This document shows, piece by piece, positions 1 to 11,697 of a DNA stretch of 64,000 bases; position 1 is the stretch's first letter; the number at the start of each line of letters is the position of its first letter. The stretch spans positions 10,116,223 through 10,180,222 of the forward strand of contig NC_057866.1 in the NCBI RefSeq assembly GCF_019393635.1, given 5' to 3'. Below the pieces are notes generated by a model, which saw only the letters and a program-made list of their open reading frames with translations, made no database searches and was not told the DNA's origin. A program made the translations under genes and the position numbers. Source of the stretch: Dromiciops gliroides. Lineage: Eukaryota > Chordata > Mammalia > Microbiotheria > Microbiotheriidae.

Positions 1-273
1 TTGCTCATCTTTGGAGCTTGCTAAATGCTTCATATGGTAACATTTAGGCCTTTAGTCAAATTGGTGCTTCTGCCTGATTCAGAGTATTTTATCCCTTCCA
101 TGGGGTTATTGTGCAGTGGTTATTGGCATTGACTAAGCTAGATCTATGATCCCCATGAACTCAGTTCAAGGATCTTTAAGCCCTTTAACTCCTAAGTCCA
201 CGAACTTTAGTGGCCTATTTTTGTTTTTTTTTTCTCTCTCTCTCTTTGGAGGCCTCAAAAACAATGGTGAGAA

Positions 274-425
274 GGGCAGCTAGGTGGTGCTGTAGGTAAA
301 GCACTGGCCCTGGGTTCAGGAGGACCTGAGATCAAATTCAGCCTCAGACATTTGACACTAGCTGTGTGACCCTGGGCAAGTCACTTAACCCTCATTGCCC
401 TGCCCCCCCCCCCCCAAAAAAAAAA
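274..425 (+). repeat. SINE, MAR/WSINE type, full length
   Basis: Shows the tRNA-like head GGGCAGCTAGGTGGTG, a B-box-like GATCAAATTC, the tail GGGCAAGTCACTTAACCC and a C/A-rich 3' end. It lies in a FAU intron on the gene's strand. Confidence 0.9.
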
Positions 426-512
426 GATAGGGAAATGGGTACTTTTGGAACTTTGAACTAAAGGCTAATTTCTCACCAGATTTTGCAGTTTTGCCACTGG
501 TTTGCCCACTGA

Positions 513-1185
<673 letters not shown>

Positions 1186-1261
1186 GCCTGGGTAATCTGT
1201 CCTCAATAAAGCCACTATGACTCTACTGAAGAGACTCTTGAACTGTTTGTGTGTGTGGGGG

Positions 1262-1398
1262 GGCAGGTAATGAGGGTCAAGTGACTTGCCCCCAGGGTCA
1301 CACAGCTAGTAAGTGTCAAGTGTCTGAGGCTGGATTTGAACTCGGTCCTCCTGAATCCAGGGCCAGTGCTTTTATTCACTGTGCCACCTAGCTGCCCC
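1262..1398 (-). repeat. SINE, MAR/WSINE type, inverted
   Basis: Reverse-complement copy starting just past the FAU polyadenylation site. The tail GTGACTTGCCCCCAGGGTC is at the left and the head TAGCTGCCCC at the right. Confidence 0.9.
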
Positions 1399-1603
1399 CT
1401 GTTTTCTATCCTTAAAGGTGGGGGAAAGAGTAGAAAAACCAGGGAACTAACAATAGCATGGAGATGATTCACACTGGTGAGGGGTTTGCTATGAGAAAGC
1501 TGTCCTAAAGCTTTCCCGAGTTAGGTTATTTCCTGATATTTGTATTTCTACACTCACCTTTGCCAGTTTTTGACAGATTAGTTAAAAAAACATTAACAAA
1601 ACA

Positions 1604-1665
1604 GGGGCAGCTAGGTGGTGACCTTGAGCAAGTCACTTAACCCCAATTGCCTCAGCAAACAAAAC
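1604..1665 (+). repeat. Internally deleted mini-SINE with perfect target duplications
   Basis: A SINE head of about 17 bases is joined directly to the SINE tail (AGCAAGTCACTTAACCCC). The middle, including the B box, is missing. Identical 18-base flanks lie at 1586-1603 and 1666-1683. See findings. Confidence 0.85.
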
Positions 1666-1683
1666 AAAAACATTAACAAAACA

Positions 1684-2430
1684 AAGTGGAGCCCTGCTCT
1701 ACAAAAGTCCAATCCAGTATCAGTTACCCTGGACAACCCACTTCTCAACCTAAACTTCTAATTGCTAAAGCAGTCAGATTTGTTTTACCTACTTCAGTGG
1801 GAAAGGTGTTTTGTTGATCTTAAAGCAGTAGGGAAATGGGAGCAATGGAGCTGGGAGAGAGCTGGCTTCATCTGGTGTCCTCACTTCTGCTCCCTCCGTA
1901 TTGAGAAAGGGCTGACTTGAGAAGGTGAGTTCCACAGAAGGATGTTGGGTGCACTTAATCTACTCTATTCCGATGTGGTGAAAGGAAGGCTAGAGTCTTA
2001 AATTAGATTTGAGTTCAAATCCTAATCCTATTAGGCTTGACTTAAGGGCGAGCCCCCAATAGCCTATTTAGTTGTATGGCTATGTCAGCAAGGATCCAGA
2101 TCCAGGACTCCTGGCACTGCACCGGCCTTGGAGCAGCTGATGGGTGACAGGAATAAGTCTTTAACCAGGTTTATAAGATTAGCAAACTAGAGTGAGGGAG
2201 CTGTTAACACCTGAAAAAACATGGGGGAGCGGGGTTAGTGGACTGCAAGTTGAACATGGAATTGCTGATAACAGGCCCCAGGAAAGTCTCACTGTCCCCA
2301 GTCTTGGCTGCATCAGTTTAGGAAGCCAAGAAGGCTGAGGATTACAACTATTCACCAAATTTTGGTAGCAGAGAACTAGAAACAATTGGCGCCCCCAGAT
2401 GAAGCACCTATTCAATAATATGTGAATATT
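1684..2430. other. Intergenic FAU-ZNHIT2, nothing recognised
   Basis: Unique-looking sequence between FAU and the next SINE. I see no conserved coding frame, RNA gene or promoter-like GC content here. Confidence 0.5.
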
Positions 2431-2617
2431 TGTGTTGCTGCCCAGTCATATCAGACTGGTTTTCTTGGCAGAGAGTGGTTTGCCATTTCCTTCTCCAGCT
2501 CATTTTACAGAACGAGGAAAACGTGTCCAGGGTCACACAACCAGTAAATGTCTGAGGTCACATTTGAACTGAGGTCTGAGTCCAGGTACTATATCCAACG
2601 TATCATTAGCTGCCTGT
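2431..2617 (-). repeat. Long SINE (MAR/MIR-related), inverted
   Basis: Reverse copy carrying the block TTTGCCATTTCCTTCTCCAG, then a reversed CTCATTTTACAG and CAGGGTCACACAACCAG. The same long family recurs at 6663, 43105, 49960 and 50822. Confidence 0.75.
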
Positions 2618-2939
2618 TAAATGAATGTAAAAATCCTAAGAAACCAAGGAGGGCTTCACGTATGAAACCTGAAGAGGCAGGAAGGCAGTAAGCGAGATTA
2701 CAGCAACATAAATTGTTAGGCGCCCAGGGTTAAGATCCCGGCGACCTGCCCCTCTCCTGGGAATGAACGCGCGTGCTCCCAGACCCGGTCAGTTTCATGT
2801 TTGATACAAGGGAAAGCTCCGGGGGCGCGCAGGCACGTCCAGGAAGGGACATTCGAACTGCTCTCCGTGGTCCCAAGGGTGGACACGGGAGGTCTGGGCT
2901 TCTTTCCCAGAGCGTTTCCCATCTGAGAAGGCTTTCAAA

Positions 2940-3204
2940 GCCCGAGGTCGGAGGCTCGAACGCTGGAGGGGATTCTGGTTAAGTTCTGCTGGGAATGGGG
3001 GCCACCCCCGCCCGTCCGCGCTCGCAGCGCCAAGGAGCCTGCTCGATCCCGCCCACCAAGCTTCAAGAGCCAATCGGAGCGCGGCGGAAGGGCGGAGGCG
3101 GGGCTTCGCACGACCACGGAGCTAGGCGTGGCGCCAGCGGAAGTGTCAAGAGACCGGGCGGAAAGCAGCGGGCGGCACTTCCAGGCCTAGCCAAGGCTGT
3201 TGCC
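2940..3204 (+). promoter_or_regulatory. CpG-island promoter of ZNHIT2
   Basis: GC-rich, CpG-dense sequence directly upstream of the ZNHIT2 start. It has a CCAATC box at 3070-3075, a GC box (GGAGGCGGGGC) around 3094-3104 and an ETS-like GGAAGTG near 3139. There is no TATA box, typical of housekeeping promoters. Sites are by inspection only. The 2618-2940 stretch before it is unremarkable. Confidence 0.65.
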
Positions 3205-4356
3205 ATGGAGCCCGCGGGGCTGTGCGGCCAGTGTCCCCCCGACGAGGCGAGGCCGGCACGCTACACCTGCCCCCGCTGCAACGTGCCCTACTGCTCGCTG
3301 CCCTGCTACCGGGCGCACGGAGCGTGCGCCGAGGCCTTCTACCGGGATCAGGTGCTGGGCGAGCTCCGCGGCCGCACCGCCTCGCCCAGCCGTCTGGCGG
3401 GCGCTCTGCGCCGGCTGCGGCAGCAGCGCGATGCCGAGGCGTCGGAGGAGCACCAGGGCCTGGGCGGCCTGTGGGAGCGGCTGCAGCCCGCCGAGAAGGC
3501 GGCCTTCGAGCGACTCCTAAACAGAGGCGAAGCCGGCCGGCTGCTGCCGCCATGGCGGCCTTGGTGGTGGCGCGGAGGGGCGCGTGCGCCGCTGCTGGAG
3601 GAGCTGCGCGTGCGCGAGGAAGGCGCTGAGGAGCCCGCACCCCCGCCTGATCCTGCCCCCGCCTCCCAGGACGTGCCCGAGCCCATGACTGCACCCCCAC
3701 CCGTGCCCAGCAACATCCCCGCCCTGGCACGTCTCAGCGGTGGCCGCGTGCCCTCGCCCCTGCTGTGCTTCCAGCTGCCCAACGTGCTCTTCGCCTACGC
3801 GCATGCGCAGGGCCTCTACCATGGCGGCCTGGATGACGACCCGGAACTGCTGCCGGACCTTTGCTCCACCATGCTAGGGGTGGCAGGCGCACTTGGCGCC
3901 CGCCAGGCCTTCCGCTCCACACGCGAGGCCCTGCACGCAGCCGCGCATGCGCTGCGAGCTGGCGCACACCCGCCAGGGCCCTTGGGCGCACGGGGCGCCA
4001 TGCGCGAGGCCGCGCGCCTTCTGCTGGGTGAGAGCGCGCTCCCTGGTGCGCAGAAGGGCTACACGCTGGCGGCGCTGGCGCAGATGGCGCGCGCATTCGG
4101 GCGTGCGCGCAGCCTGGTGCCGGCGGGCGAGCTGCGTGAACGCCTCTACCGAGCGCGCAAGAAGTGCCAGTACCTGCTGTCGTGGACCAACGAGCACGAG
4201 GACGCGCTCACACCGCTGGCCCTGGACTGCGCCCACGAGTACCGCGCAGAGGAGGAGGAGGCCGGCCGGGTGGAGACGCTGAGCGCAGAGCTGGAGCGCC
4301 TGTGGGGGGGCCCGCGCCCCCCAGCCCCCAGGACCCTGATCCAGGAGCTGGCCTAA
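3205..4356 (+). CDS. ZNHIT2: ZNHIT2, HIT-type zinc finger protein, single exon
   Basis: An intronless 383-residue protein (human about 403). ZNHIT2 works with the R2TP/HSP90 co-chaperone system in assembling U5 snRNP and other complexes (family knowledge). The start MEPAGLCGQC at 3205 was chosen because the HIT zinc finger begins at residue 7; the frame is open for 70 codons upstream but that stretch is promoter-like. Zinc ligands are C7, C10, C22, C25, C30, C34, H38 and C41 (CxxC, CxxC, CxxxC, HxxxC). A Pro-rich linker follows, then the conserved C-terminal half with LCFQLPNVLFAYAHAQGLYHG. Stop at 4354-4356, AATAAA at 4378-4383. Very GC-rich, so all six frames are open by chance; the other frames are shadows. 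It lies tail-to-tail with TM7SF2. Confidence 0.95.
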   Translation: MEPAGLCGQCPPDEARPARYTCPRCNVPYCSLPCYRAHGACAEAFYRDQVLGELRGRTASPSRLAGALRRLRQQRDAEASEEHQGLGGLWERLQPAEKAAFERLLNRGEAGRLLPPWRPWWWRGGARAPLLEELRVREEGAEEPAPPPDPAPASQDVPEPMTAPPPVPSNIPALARLSGGRVPSPLLCFQLPNVLFAYAHAQGLYHGGLDDDPELLPDLCSTMLGVAGALGARQAFRSTREALHAAAHALRAGAHPPGPLGARGAMREAARLLLGESALPGAQKGYTLAALAQMARAFGRARSLVPAGELRERLYRARKKCQYLLSWTNEHEDALTPLALDCAHEYRAEEEEAGRVETLSAELERLWGGPRPPAPRTLIQELA

Positions 4357-4726
4357 AGGCGCCCCCGCCCCTGCCCGAATAAAGCCCCCTGGAGACTGAG
4401 TAGCTCCTGTGTGTGTGTGTGTGTCCTGCCCACCCCACTCCACCCCCGGCGCAGGGAATGACCACCAGACTGCACGAGGCCTTGGGCAGAGTTCTATTCT
4501 GAGGGTCCCCCTCCCCTGGGAGGAACCACAGTGATTCCCGAGGCTGTCCAGCCCCAAAGGGGGCCCCCAGGGCCAGAGGCATCCCCAGGCTTGGAGTTGG
4601 CCCGAGACGCTGGGGGCAGTGGGTGGGTGGGCATTTCTTGGGAGGATCGAAACCCAGTCTTTTAAAAACTGGCCATGCTGTCTAGGAAGGAGAGCAGAGG
4701 GTGGGTGCCCCAGCCTTGTTCCTTCG

Positions 4727-7700
4727 TCAGTAGACATAGGGCACTATACGGTAGGGCACCCGAGCACAGTATTCCCGCCAGGCCAGGCCGTACTTCTGGA
4801 GACACTGGCGCTCATCCCGGTCCTCTCGGTGCACCAGCAAGATGGTAAAGTAGAAAACATAGAAGTAGGGAAGCAGGTGTGTCACCCCTGCCAGGGGAGG
4901 GGGATGGCTTCAGTTCCCATGGGAGGTCATCTGAACTCTCACTCCCTCCTCAAACCCTGTCCACCTCCCTAGCCCCCCTTTCTCCACTCCATCTGGAATC
5001 AAGAGTCTGAGGCCTCTCCCAGTGTACCCATCTCACCCTGACCCCCGGCAGCCCAGCCTTTCTTCTCATCTCAGCCAACTCACCGCAGGGCAGAGACCAG
5101 GCCAGAGCCATGATGAGGTCTCCGAGGTAGTTGGGGTGCCGCACCATACCCCACCACCCTGACACTAGCAGGCGCCGCCCAGTAGCTGTGGGGATGGTCT
5201 CCAGCCCTGTAGTAGATGAAGGGAACCGGAGGTCAAATGCAGAAGCCCAGACTGTCCCAGCACACTCCGCATGTCCCTAGGCCCCGACTCACCAGCCACA
5301 CTGGGGTCAGAAGGGTTCCTCCGAAAGGTATTTTTCTGTGTGTTGGCCCCACGGAAGATAAAGTAGCCAATGGCTGTGGGAGTCAAAAGGCCAGAGGTGA
5401 ATGGATCTGAGATGAGTCTTACTCCTGGCCCAGCACCGGTTCCACATGCCCCCGGAGCAGCCTCAAACATCTCCAAGCACTTCATTGTCCAGACGAGGGT
5501 ACCAAGGCCCCCCAGTTAGAACTGGGACGAGGATCCAGGTCTCCCAATTCCTCTAAGCCCTTCCCTGTTAACTAACCAAATAGCAGACAGATGGCCCCAG
5601 CCACAGGCAACTCCAAAGACTGGGGATGATTCAGAAGGAACTGGGCTTGAAGACTGTAGATGAAGGGGACCCAGGCCAGGTCCCCAAAAGCCAGCATGAA
5701 GCCAAAGCCGTCATGGATGATGTCCATGGTGGTGAGAATTGCCTCCTGTTAGGAATGGTCATCAGAGTCTGAGAGAATTCTTCCCCGCCCCCATGTGCCT
5801 TGTACTGCCTCTTCTAGGCCATGCTCCCTACATCCCTTCCCCAAGGATCATCGACCACCCACCTCCCAGGGATCAAATAGGACGGTGTCATTGTTACTGT
5901 TAGTAATTATAGGGCCCCATCTCCATTGTGCTCACCTCATTCCAGAGTGCGTCTACCACGTAGAGAAGCTGGAAGGCATTGACCAGCCCCATGGCCAAGG
6001 ACGGCCAACCCCCCTGGCGCTCAGCCTCACGCAACAGCAGGGCCAGGTTAATCAGGGCCTAAGCAGAGAGGAGGAAAGCTCAGCTTGGGTTGGAGCTGCC
6101 CTGACCCCAGTCTGTTTCCTGTAGTGTAGTCAGCTCACACTTCAGACCCTGAGGACCTGCTCTAAGCACCCTGGGCTCAATCCAAAGGCATCAGGAAAGA
6201 ATCTGGCAGCCAAGGCCCAGAGTCAAGAAGACCCGAGTTCAGATCCAGCTTCAGACACGGACAAGCTGTATGATCCTGGGCAAGTCAAACAAACCTTGTC
6301 TGCCTTAGTTTCCTTAACTGTAAAACGGGGATCCTACCAGCACCTGCCTTTCCTTAGCTGTGCCTGGCACAGGGCAGGCCTGTGTAAGTGTTAACTGTTG
6401 TGATGGCCCCAGGCTGGACTGCTCATCCCAGCACTTTATCTCCTCTGCTCTGGAATTTCTCCCTGCATTCTGTCCCCACCTCCACCTCCTCTCCGTTAAT
6501 CTCCTTTTCCTCCCCCACAAATCCAGTCGCAACAGGACAGATCATCTGAATGTTACCAGAGCAGAGGCACGGGAGGCACATTAGGAAACCCGAGGCAAAG
6601 GGCACCCGGCTGAGATTCCTATGACAATTGTGTGGCTGAGTTTATGATCACTGAGGACGACATGTTGTTTGGTCCTTTTGGTTGTGTCTGACTTGTGACC
6701 CCGTTTGGGGTCTTCTTAGCAAGATCCTGGTTGGCCATTTCCCTCCAGCTCATTTTACAGACGAGGAAACTGAGGCTGCCAGGGGAAGTGACTTATCCAG
6801 GGTCACACAGGTAGGAAATGTCTGAGGCCAGGTTGGAACTCAGAAAGATGAGTCTTCCCGACTCCAAACCTGGCACTTTATCCCTCTGTGGCACCACCTA
6901 GCTGAAAATTCCTCAGCCCTATAACATGCCCAAGCTCACTCAGATGTTTTAAAGCCTTCTTTGGCCTCAGTGTTGGCCCGAGCTAGCCCTTACCCAACCA
7001 ATCATCCCTGGACGAAGCTCACAGAAATACTTGAGGTCAAAGGATCCAAATCGGGGGTTGAGTTCTCGGCCAAGGAAGAAGTCATAGATGATGTTACCTA
7101 GAACAGGAAGTCAAGGTGAGGTGTTTACTAAGCACCTGTTCCAGACCCCACTGAGGGTCCAGTCAGTCTCTGTCCCTCCAAGTGACTAAGTCACTAAGGT
7201 CTCACCTGAATTCCCCCCAGGGGCAAGGGCAGAGGGGGGCACCGTGAAGGACTTGACATAGAGGAGGAAGCTGAGGACGAAGGCTAGAGCTGTGGCTGCA
7301 GAAGCCAGCGGCAGGAGCAGCTCCGAGAGGCTTCCCAAGGGCAGACCCCCTGCCAGCCCCAGCCCCACCAGCAGAGTTGTCAGCCCCAGGCACTGGAACC
7401 CTTGAAAAGAAAGGGGGGGGAGCCTCAGGACAAAAGCCTATCCTGCTCAGAAAGGCCGAGCCCAGCTCCGCCAGCACCCTCCCCCCAAGGTCCAGGCCCA
7501 CAGCCATCGTGGAAGTCTGCCTCTCCACAGTTCTTGGGGGCCTAACCAGGGCACCTAAGGCTGAATGAGAGGTGTCTTATGTGGGGCAGTGTCTCAGACA
7601 CAGGATCTGCACCTATTTTGAGGGGGAGTCAATACCTAAGCTGGGGTGCAGGCCACTTTCCAAGGATGGATTCCCCTCCTGGCCTAGGAGTAGAAGCCCA

Positions 7701-8705
7701 TCTTACAGAGGGGCAATGGGGGCAGGGAAGGCTGGGCCTGTACTCCCCCCAACCCCCTTTCTTTGGCACAGAGTGTGGCCAGGCCTAGTTGAGGAGATGG
7801 GATGAGTGAGTCTAGGGAAGGGGTAGATTGGCACCATTAATTGGATATTGCAGGTGGCTCTTGTCCTTCAGCATCATGCCTTTAGATACCTGCAGAGGAC
7901 AAAAATCAGCTCTGAGGACCCTGGCTCCCTCCACCCACATCGGCCTGATCGCTCTCTTCCTCCTGGGCTCTGCTCCTCACCTTGCCTATGGGCAGCAGGT
8001 ACAGTGTGGCCTGCAGCCCCAGCCAGAGCAGCAGCAGCATCAGAGCCCATGGATTCCAGAAAGCAGACGTTGGGGGCAGCTCGGAGGGCAGGCTGAGCAG
8101 GCTGCAGGGGCCCGAGTGGCAGGTGAGGAGCAGGTAGAAGAGGGTGACAGGGAGTAGCAGCAGCATAGCCACAGTCCCTGCAGGGAGAAGCAACTCCAGA
8201 GGCTCTGTCCTGCTCCCACGGGTTCCCACCCACACCACCCCTCTCCTGCCAGCACAGCCCCTTACCCAGGGCTCCCCAAACTCCAACTGCAACAGCCTGT
8301 CCTGCTCCCCAAGGGCCCTCCCAGCCAACCCAGGGCTTTACCAAGGGCCCCCTAAATTCTGGACACAGAAATCTTGCCCTGCCCAGGAGATCCACCTGTC
8401 TCTGTCAGCTGGCCTGCCTCCTTACCCAGAGACCTCCAAAATTTAAGCTCCAGCACCCTAGCCCTGCCCCTCAGCCTGTCTGATCCTTACCCAAGGACCC
8501 CACCCCCCACTGCCCCGCCAAAACTCCAGCTGCAGAAATCCTGCCCTGCCCGGGAGATCCACCAGCCTCTGTCAGCTGGCTCGCCTCCTTACCCAGGGAC
8601 CCCGCTTCCAGTTCCTACCCTGCTCCCCGAGCCGGTCCTATCCTTACCCAGGGGCCCCCCGAATTCGAGTTCGTCCGGGCGCAGGGGAGTTTGCTCATGA
8701 GCCAT
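4727..8705 (-). CDS. TM7SF2: TM7SF2, delta(14)-sterol reductase, 10 coding exons
   Basis: Reduces the C14 double bond of sterol intermediates in cholesterol synthesis, in the ER membrane. Coding exons in gene order: 8648-8705, 7981-8177, 7835-7889, 7206-7400, 6994-7097, 5936-6058, 5577-5745, 5293-5373, 5084-5206, 4727-4887. They sum to 1266 nt, 421 aa (human 418). It starts [20 protein letters not shown] and ends [11 protein letters not shown]. Both sterol-reductase signatures are present: [16 protein letters not shown] (exons 4/5 junction) and [13 protein letters not shown] (exon 9). Several hydrophobic helices are visible. An acceptor 16 bases before the ATG implies a noncoding first exon. 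The donor of exon 3 is weak (GTGCCA). Introns hold SINE/MIR copies. The 3' end faces ZNHIT2, leaving under 350 bp for both 3' ends. Confidence 0.95.
6210..6350 (+). repeat. MIR-like SINE fragment
   Basis: Shows GAGTTCAGATCC, CCTGGGCAAGTCA and TTTCCTTAACTGTAAAACGGGG, the MIR-like core and tail. Diverged. In a TM7SF2 intron, antisense to the gene. Confidence 0.7.
6663..6904 (-). repeat. Long SINE (MAR/MIR-related), inverted
   Basis: Same long family as 2431-2617. Reversed tail and CTCATTTTACAGACGAGGAA, with the head GCACCACCTAGCTG at the right end. In TM7SF2 intron 5. Confidence 0.8.
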
Positions 8706-9060
8706 GGTTCTGGATCTGGGCCTGAGAGAGAAAGACAAAGGGCCCCAGGCTAAGCGAGGCAGAGGGCGCGGAGGGGGCAAGCCGAGGACAGCTGACAGGC
8801 AAGTGCCCGCCTCCCCTTTCGCCCTCCGGAGAGCTGACCCAGCGGCTGCTGGGCAGGGGCAGGGGCTCCTCCGCACCTCCCAATCTCCCCGTCCCGGCCC
8901 CTGCTCATCCCTGCCTGGCCACCCTCCTCCCACACCCCTGCCTCCAATCCTCGGGGCCCTGGTCACCCGTCAGCCAATCGCCGCCCGGTAGGGGCGGAGG
9001 CAGGGCTGGGCTCCGGACCTGCCGGCCTCGCCGTCCGGCTGAGATTGGTGGGGGTGAACA
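8706..9060 (-). promoter_or_regulatory. TM7SF2 5' noncoding exon and CpG promoter
   Basis: A 3' splice site (CTCTCAG) lies just 5' of the coding start, so transcription starts further right. GC-rich sequence to about 9060 has a CCAATCG box at 8974-8979, a second CCAAT near 8943 and GC boxes near 8990. GGTCACCCGTC beside the CCAAT box partly resembles an SRE next to NF-Y. That would fit SREBP control of a cholesterol gene, but the match is imperfect. Confidence 0.5.
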
Positions 9061-9234
9061 GCGCCCCCGCCCCCAGGCCCGCCCCGCACCTGCTCCTGCC
9101 AGTCCTTCTCGCTACCTGCGTGCCCCGCTTCGGGCTGGCCAGGTTGGTCGGCCGGGCCGTCCATCCGGACCTGAGCCGAGCTCCCCGCTCCCCGCGCCCG
9201 AAGGGCAGCCGGACCGGGGCAAAGTGGCCTGGGA

Positions 9235-9560
9235 CGCCGGACGGAGGTGGGTTCGAACCCTACCTCTGACATTTAACGCTGCCGTTTGACATTGACACTA
9301 GACCCTTGACATCCGGTAACTGCCTCACCTCTCCCCGGCTCGGGTGGCCCATCGGTAAAATGGCGACGTGCTCAATAGAGCGCTGGGCCGGGAGTCAGGA
9401 AGACCCGAGTTTAAATCCGGCCCCAGACAGTTACTTGCAGTGTGGCTCTGGGCGAGTCACTTAATCTCTGCCTCAGTTTCCCTACGCGGTGGTTGCGGGG
9501 ATCAAATGAAATAATCATTGTAAAGAGCGCTGCTCTTGGCACACAGTAAGGGCTCCTTTC
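9235..9560 (+). repeat. MIR-like fragments
   Basis: Two MIR-like pieces: GTGGGTTCGAACCC, then GAGTTTAAATCC with CTGGGCGAGTCACTTAATC and a diagnostic ATCAAATGAAATAATCATTG tail. Old copies upstream of TM7SF2. Confidence 0.6.
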
Positions 9561-9841
9561 CCTTCCCTATGACCGTAGCGGGCAACGCCATTGGCCTGGG
9601 CTCTCCATCCGCTCTCACCCTCAAACCCCACATGATGCCAAGGGCTCTCGATTGCACCTTTGCGGCACCTCTGATGTTATCACTTTGGCAAGGTCTTCCC
9701 CTCCTCGCTGACGATGCTGGGAAGTCCGCCTGCCTCCAGCCTCTCCCCACACCAGTCTGCCTTCCTCCCTGCCACCAAAGTCATTTTTCTTTTAATGTTT
9801 AGTATTTTATCCTCTCCGCCATTATACATAAAAACAATTTT

Positions 9842-10002
9842 GGGGGCAGCTAGGTGTCACAGTGGATAAAGCACTGGCCCTGGATTCAGGAGGGCCTGAG
9901 TTCAAAGCCGGCCTCAGACACCTAACACTTACTAGCTGTGTGACCCTGGGCAAGTCACTTAACCCTCATTGCCTCTCAAAAAACAAAAACAAAACCAAAA
10001 AC
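9842..10002 (+). repeat. SINE, MAR/WSINE type, full length
   Basis: GGGGGCAGCTAGGTGTCACAG head, CACTTACTAGCTGTGTGACC body, A/C-rich tail. Confidence 0.92.
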
Positions 10003-10928
10003 CCCCCAACAATTTTTAACATTCATTTTTAAAACTGAGTGCCCAATTTTCTCCCTTCCTCATTGAGAGGGCAAGCAATTTGACAGGTTATTCATGGGTA
10101 GTCATGCAAAACTGATTTCCATATTAGTCATGTTTGTGGGGGGAATACAACAAAAAACCTTCAAGAAAAATGAAAAAGTACTACCTGTATTCACACCCCA
10201 TCAGTTCAAAGTGCAGGTCTGATCATGGCACTTCTGGGGGGTCAAATACAAAATGCTCTGCTTGGCATTCAAAGCCCTTCCTAGCCTAGCTGCATGACCC
10301 TGGGTAAGTCACGTGCCCTGTCCAAGCCCATTTTCTCATTTCACAAGCAGGAAGCATTTGGTTCTTGTCCCATCCCTGCTCTTGGGGAGGGCCTGGTAGA
10401 GCCTCTCTGAGCTTGGGCTTTGCCTATTCGGCCTTCAGGAACCCAGAGTCACCACCTCTTCAGAGGGGGACGTGGTAGACTCAGTGGGACCTGCTGTGCT
10501 CCCCTTTCTTTGGCTGGAGAACAGAGTGTATGTCATTAGCCCTGTGCCCAGCACACAGTAGCTGCTTCATAAATGCTTGTTGACTCCAAGGCCGCCCTTT
10601 CTGACCTGTAGAGAAGCCTCCTCACCAACCTGAACTCAGAGCCCTCTGTATTCCAAGAGCTGGCCAGCCCCCCCAACCCCCCACCCCCACTGAATGAGGA
10701 ACTTCACAGCCTACCGTCTTTTCTCCCTAAGGACTACATTGAAAACAGAAAGACAGGCAAGCATCCCTAACCCTCCACAGCCACATGCCTATGGTGGCAG
10801 CTGGCATCGATCTCCCCAACTGCCTGGTTATTTGGCCTGTTTATCCTAATTAGATTTTTCTCCCTTTACACTGTAAGCTGCTTGAGGACAGAAACTCTTT
10901 TCACTCTTGTGTTTTTGTTCTTTTTTTT
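10003..10928. other. Intergenic TM7SF2-VPS51 with L2/MIR scraps
   Basis: No gene recognised. 10195-10330 has an L2-like stretch (CTTGGCATTCAAAGCCCTTC). Near 10545-10585 there is a MIR-like 3' end (CACAGTAGCTGCTTCATAAA). The rest looks unique. Confidence 0.45.
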
Positions 10929-11063
10929 GATGAGGCAATTGGGGTTAAGTGGTTTGCCCAAGGTCACACAGCTAGTTATTGTTAAGTGTCTGAGGCAGGA
11001 TGTGAACTGAGGTCCTCCTGAATCCAGGGCCGGTGCTCTATCCACTGTGTCACCTGGCTGCCC
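10929..11063 (-). repeat. SINE, MAR/WSINE type, inverted
   Basis: Tail AATTGGGGTTAAGTGG at left, head CACCTGGCTGCCC at right. Sits immediately beside the next SINE in the same orientation. Confidence 0.88.
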
Positions 11064-11093
11064 AAAATGGATGTTTTTGGTTTTTTGGTTTTT

Positions 11094-11230
11094 TTGCAGG
11101 GCAATAGGGGTTAAGTGACTTGCCCAGGGTCACACAGCTAGTAAGTGTCAAGTGTCTGAGGCCAGATTTGAACTCAGGTCCTCCTGAATCCAGAGCTGGT
11201 GCTTTATCCACTGCGCAACCTAGCTGCCCC
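11094..11230 (-). repeat. SINE, MAR/WSINE type, inverted
   Basis: Second copy in tandem with 10929-11063, less diverged. The T-rich run before it is its reversed A-tail. Confidence 0.9.
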
Positions 11231-11516
11231 CCACTCTTGTCTTATTACCAGGACTTGGCACAGTAAAAAGTCACTGGACATACACACAGACACACACACA
11301 CACTCAAGCTCAAACATGGATTAATGGAGCAGATTGATAGGTCTTCCCTGAATTAGCTTTCTCATGGGGCCGAATCACTGACTGGAGAAAGCAAAGGTCA
11401 AAACGGAAGACAGAAGGACCATGAAACCTTAGAAAGGTGCAGTGTAGCATTATGATCATGGTAGCCTGACCTCTTCAGTGACAGTAATGGGGAAAACATT
11501 GAAAACAGACCGAGTA

Positions 11517-11671
11517 GGGGCAGCTAGGTGGCGCACTGGACAGAGCACTGGCCCTGGATTCAGGAGGACCTGAGTTCAAATCCAGCCTCAGACACTTGAC
11601 ACTTACTACTGTGTGACCCTGGGCAAGTCACTTAACCCTCATTACCCTCCCCCCCCCCAAAAAAAAAAAAA
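11517..11671 (+). repeat. SINE, MAR/WSINE type, full length
   Basis: GGGGCAGCTAGGTGGCGCAC head, GAGTTCAAATCC B-box-like, poly-C then poly-A tail. Confidence 0.92.
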
Positions 11672-11697
11672 GAAAATATAGAGGAAAAGACATTGAT

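Noticed and set aside
1-270. Possible intronic snoRNA in FAU
   Set aside because: Ribosomal-protein introns often host snoRNAs, but I could not place box C/D or H/ACA motifs with the right spacing here.
274-425. tRNA-like segments at SINE heads considered as tRNA genes
   Set aside because: A- and B-box-like sequences belong to dispersed SINE copies. No cloverleaf with anticodon arm could be drawn.
3146-4737. Long minus-strand frames (up to 287 codons) opposite ZNHIT2
   Set aside because: They follow from the very high GC content of the ZNHIT2 exon. They have low-complexity Arg/Ala/Gly composition and no splice or promoter signals of their own.
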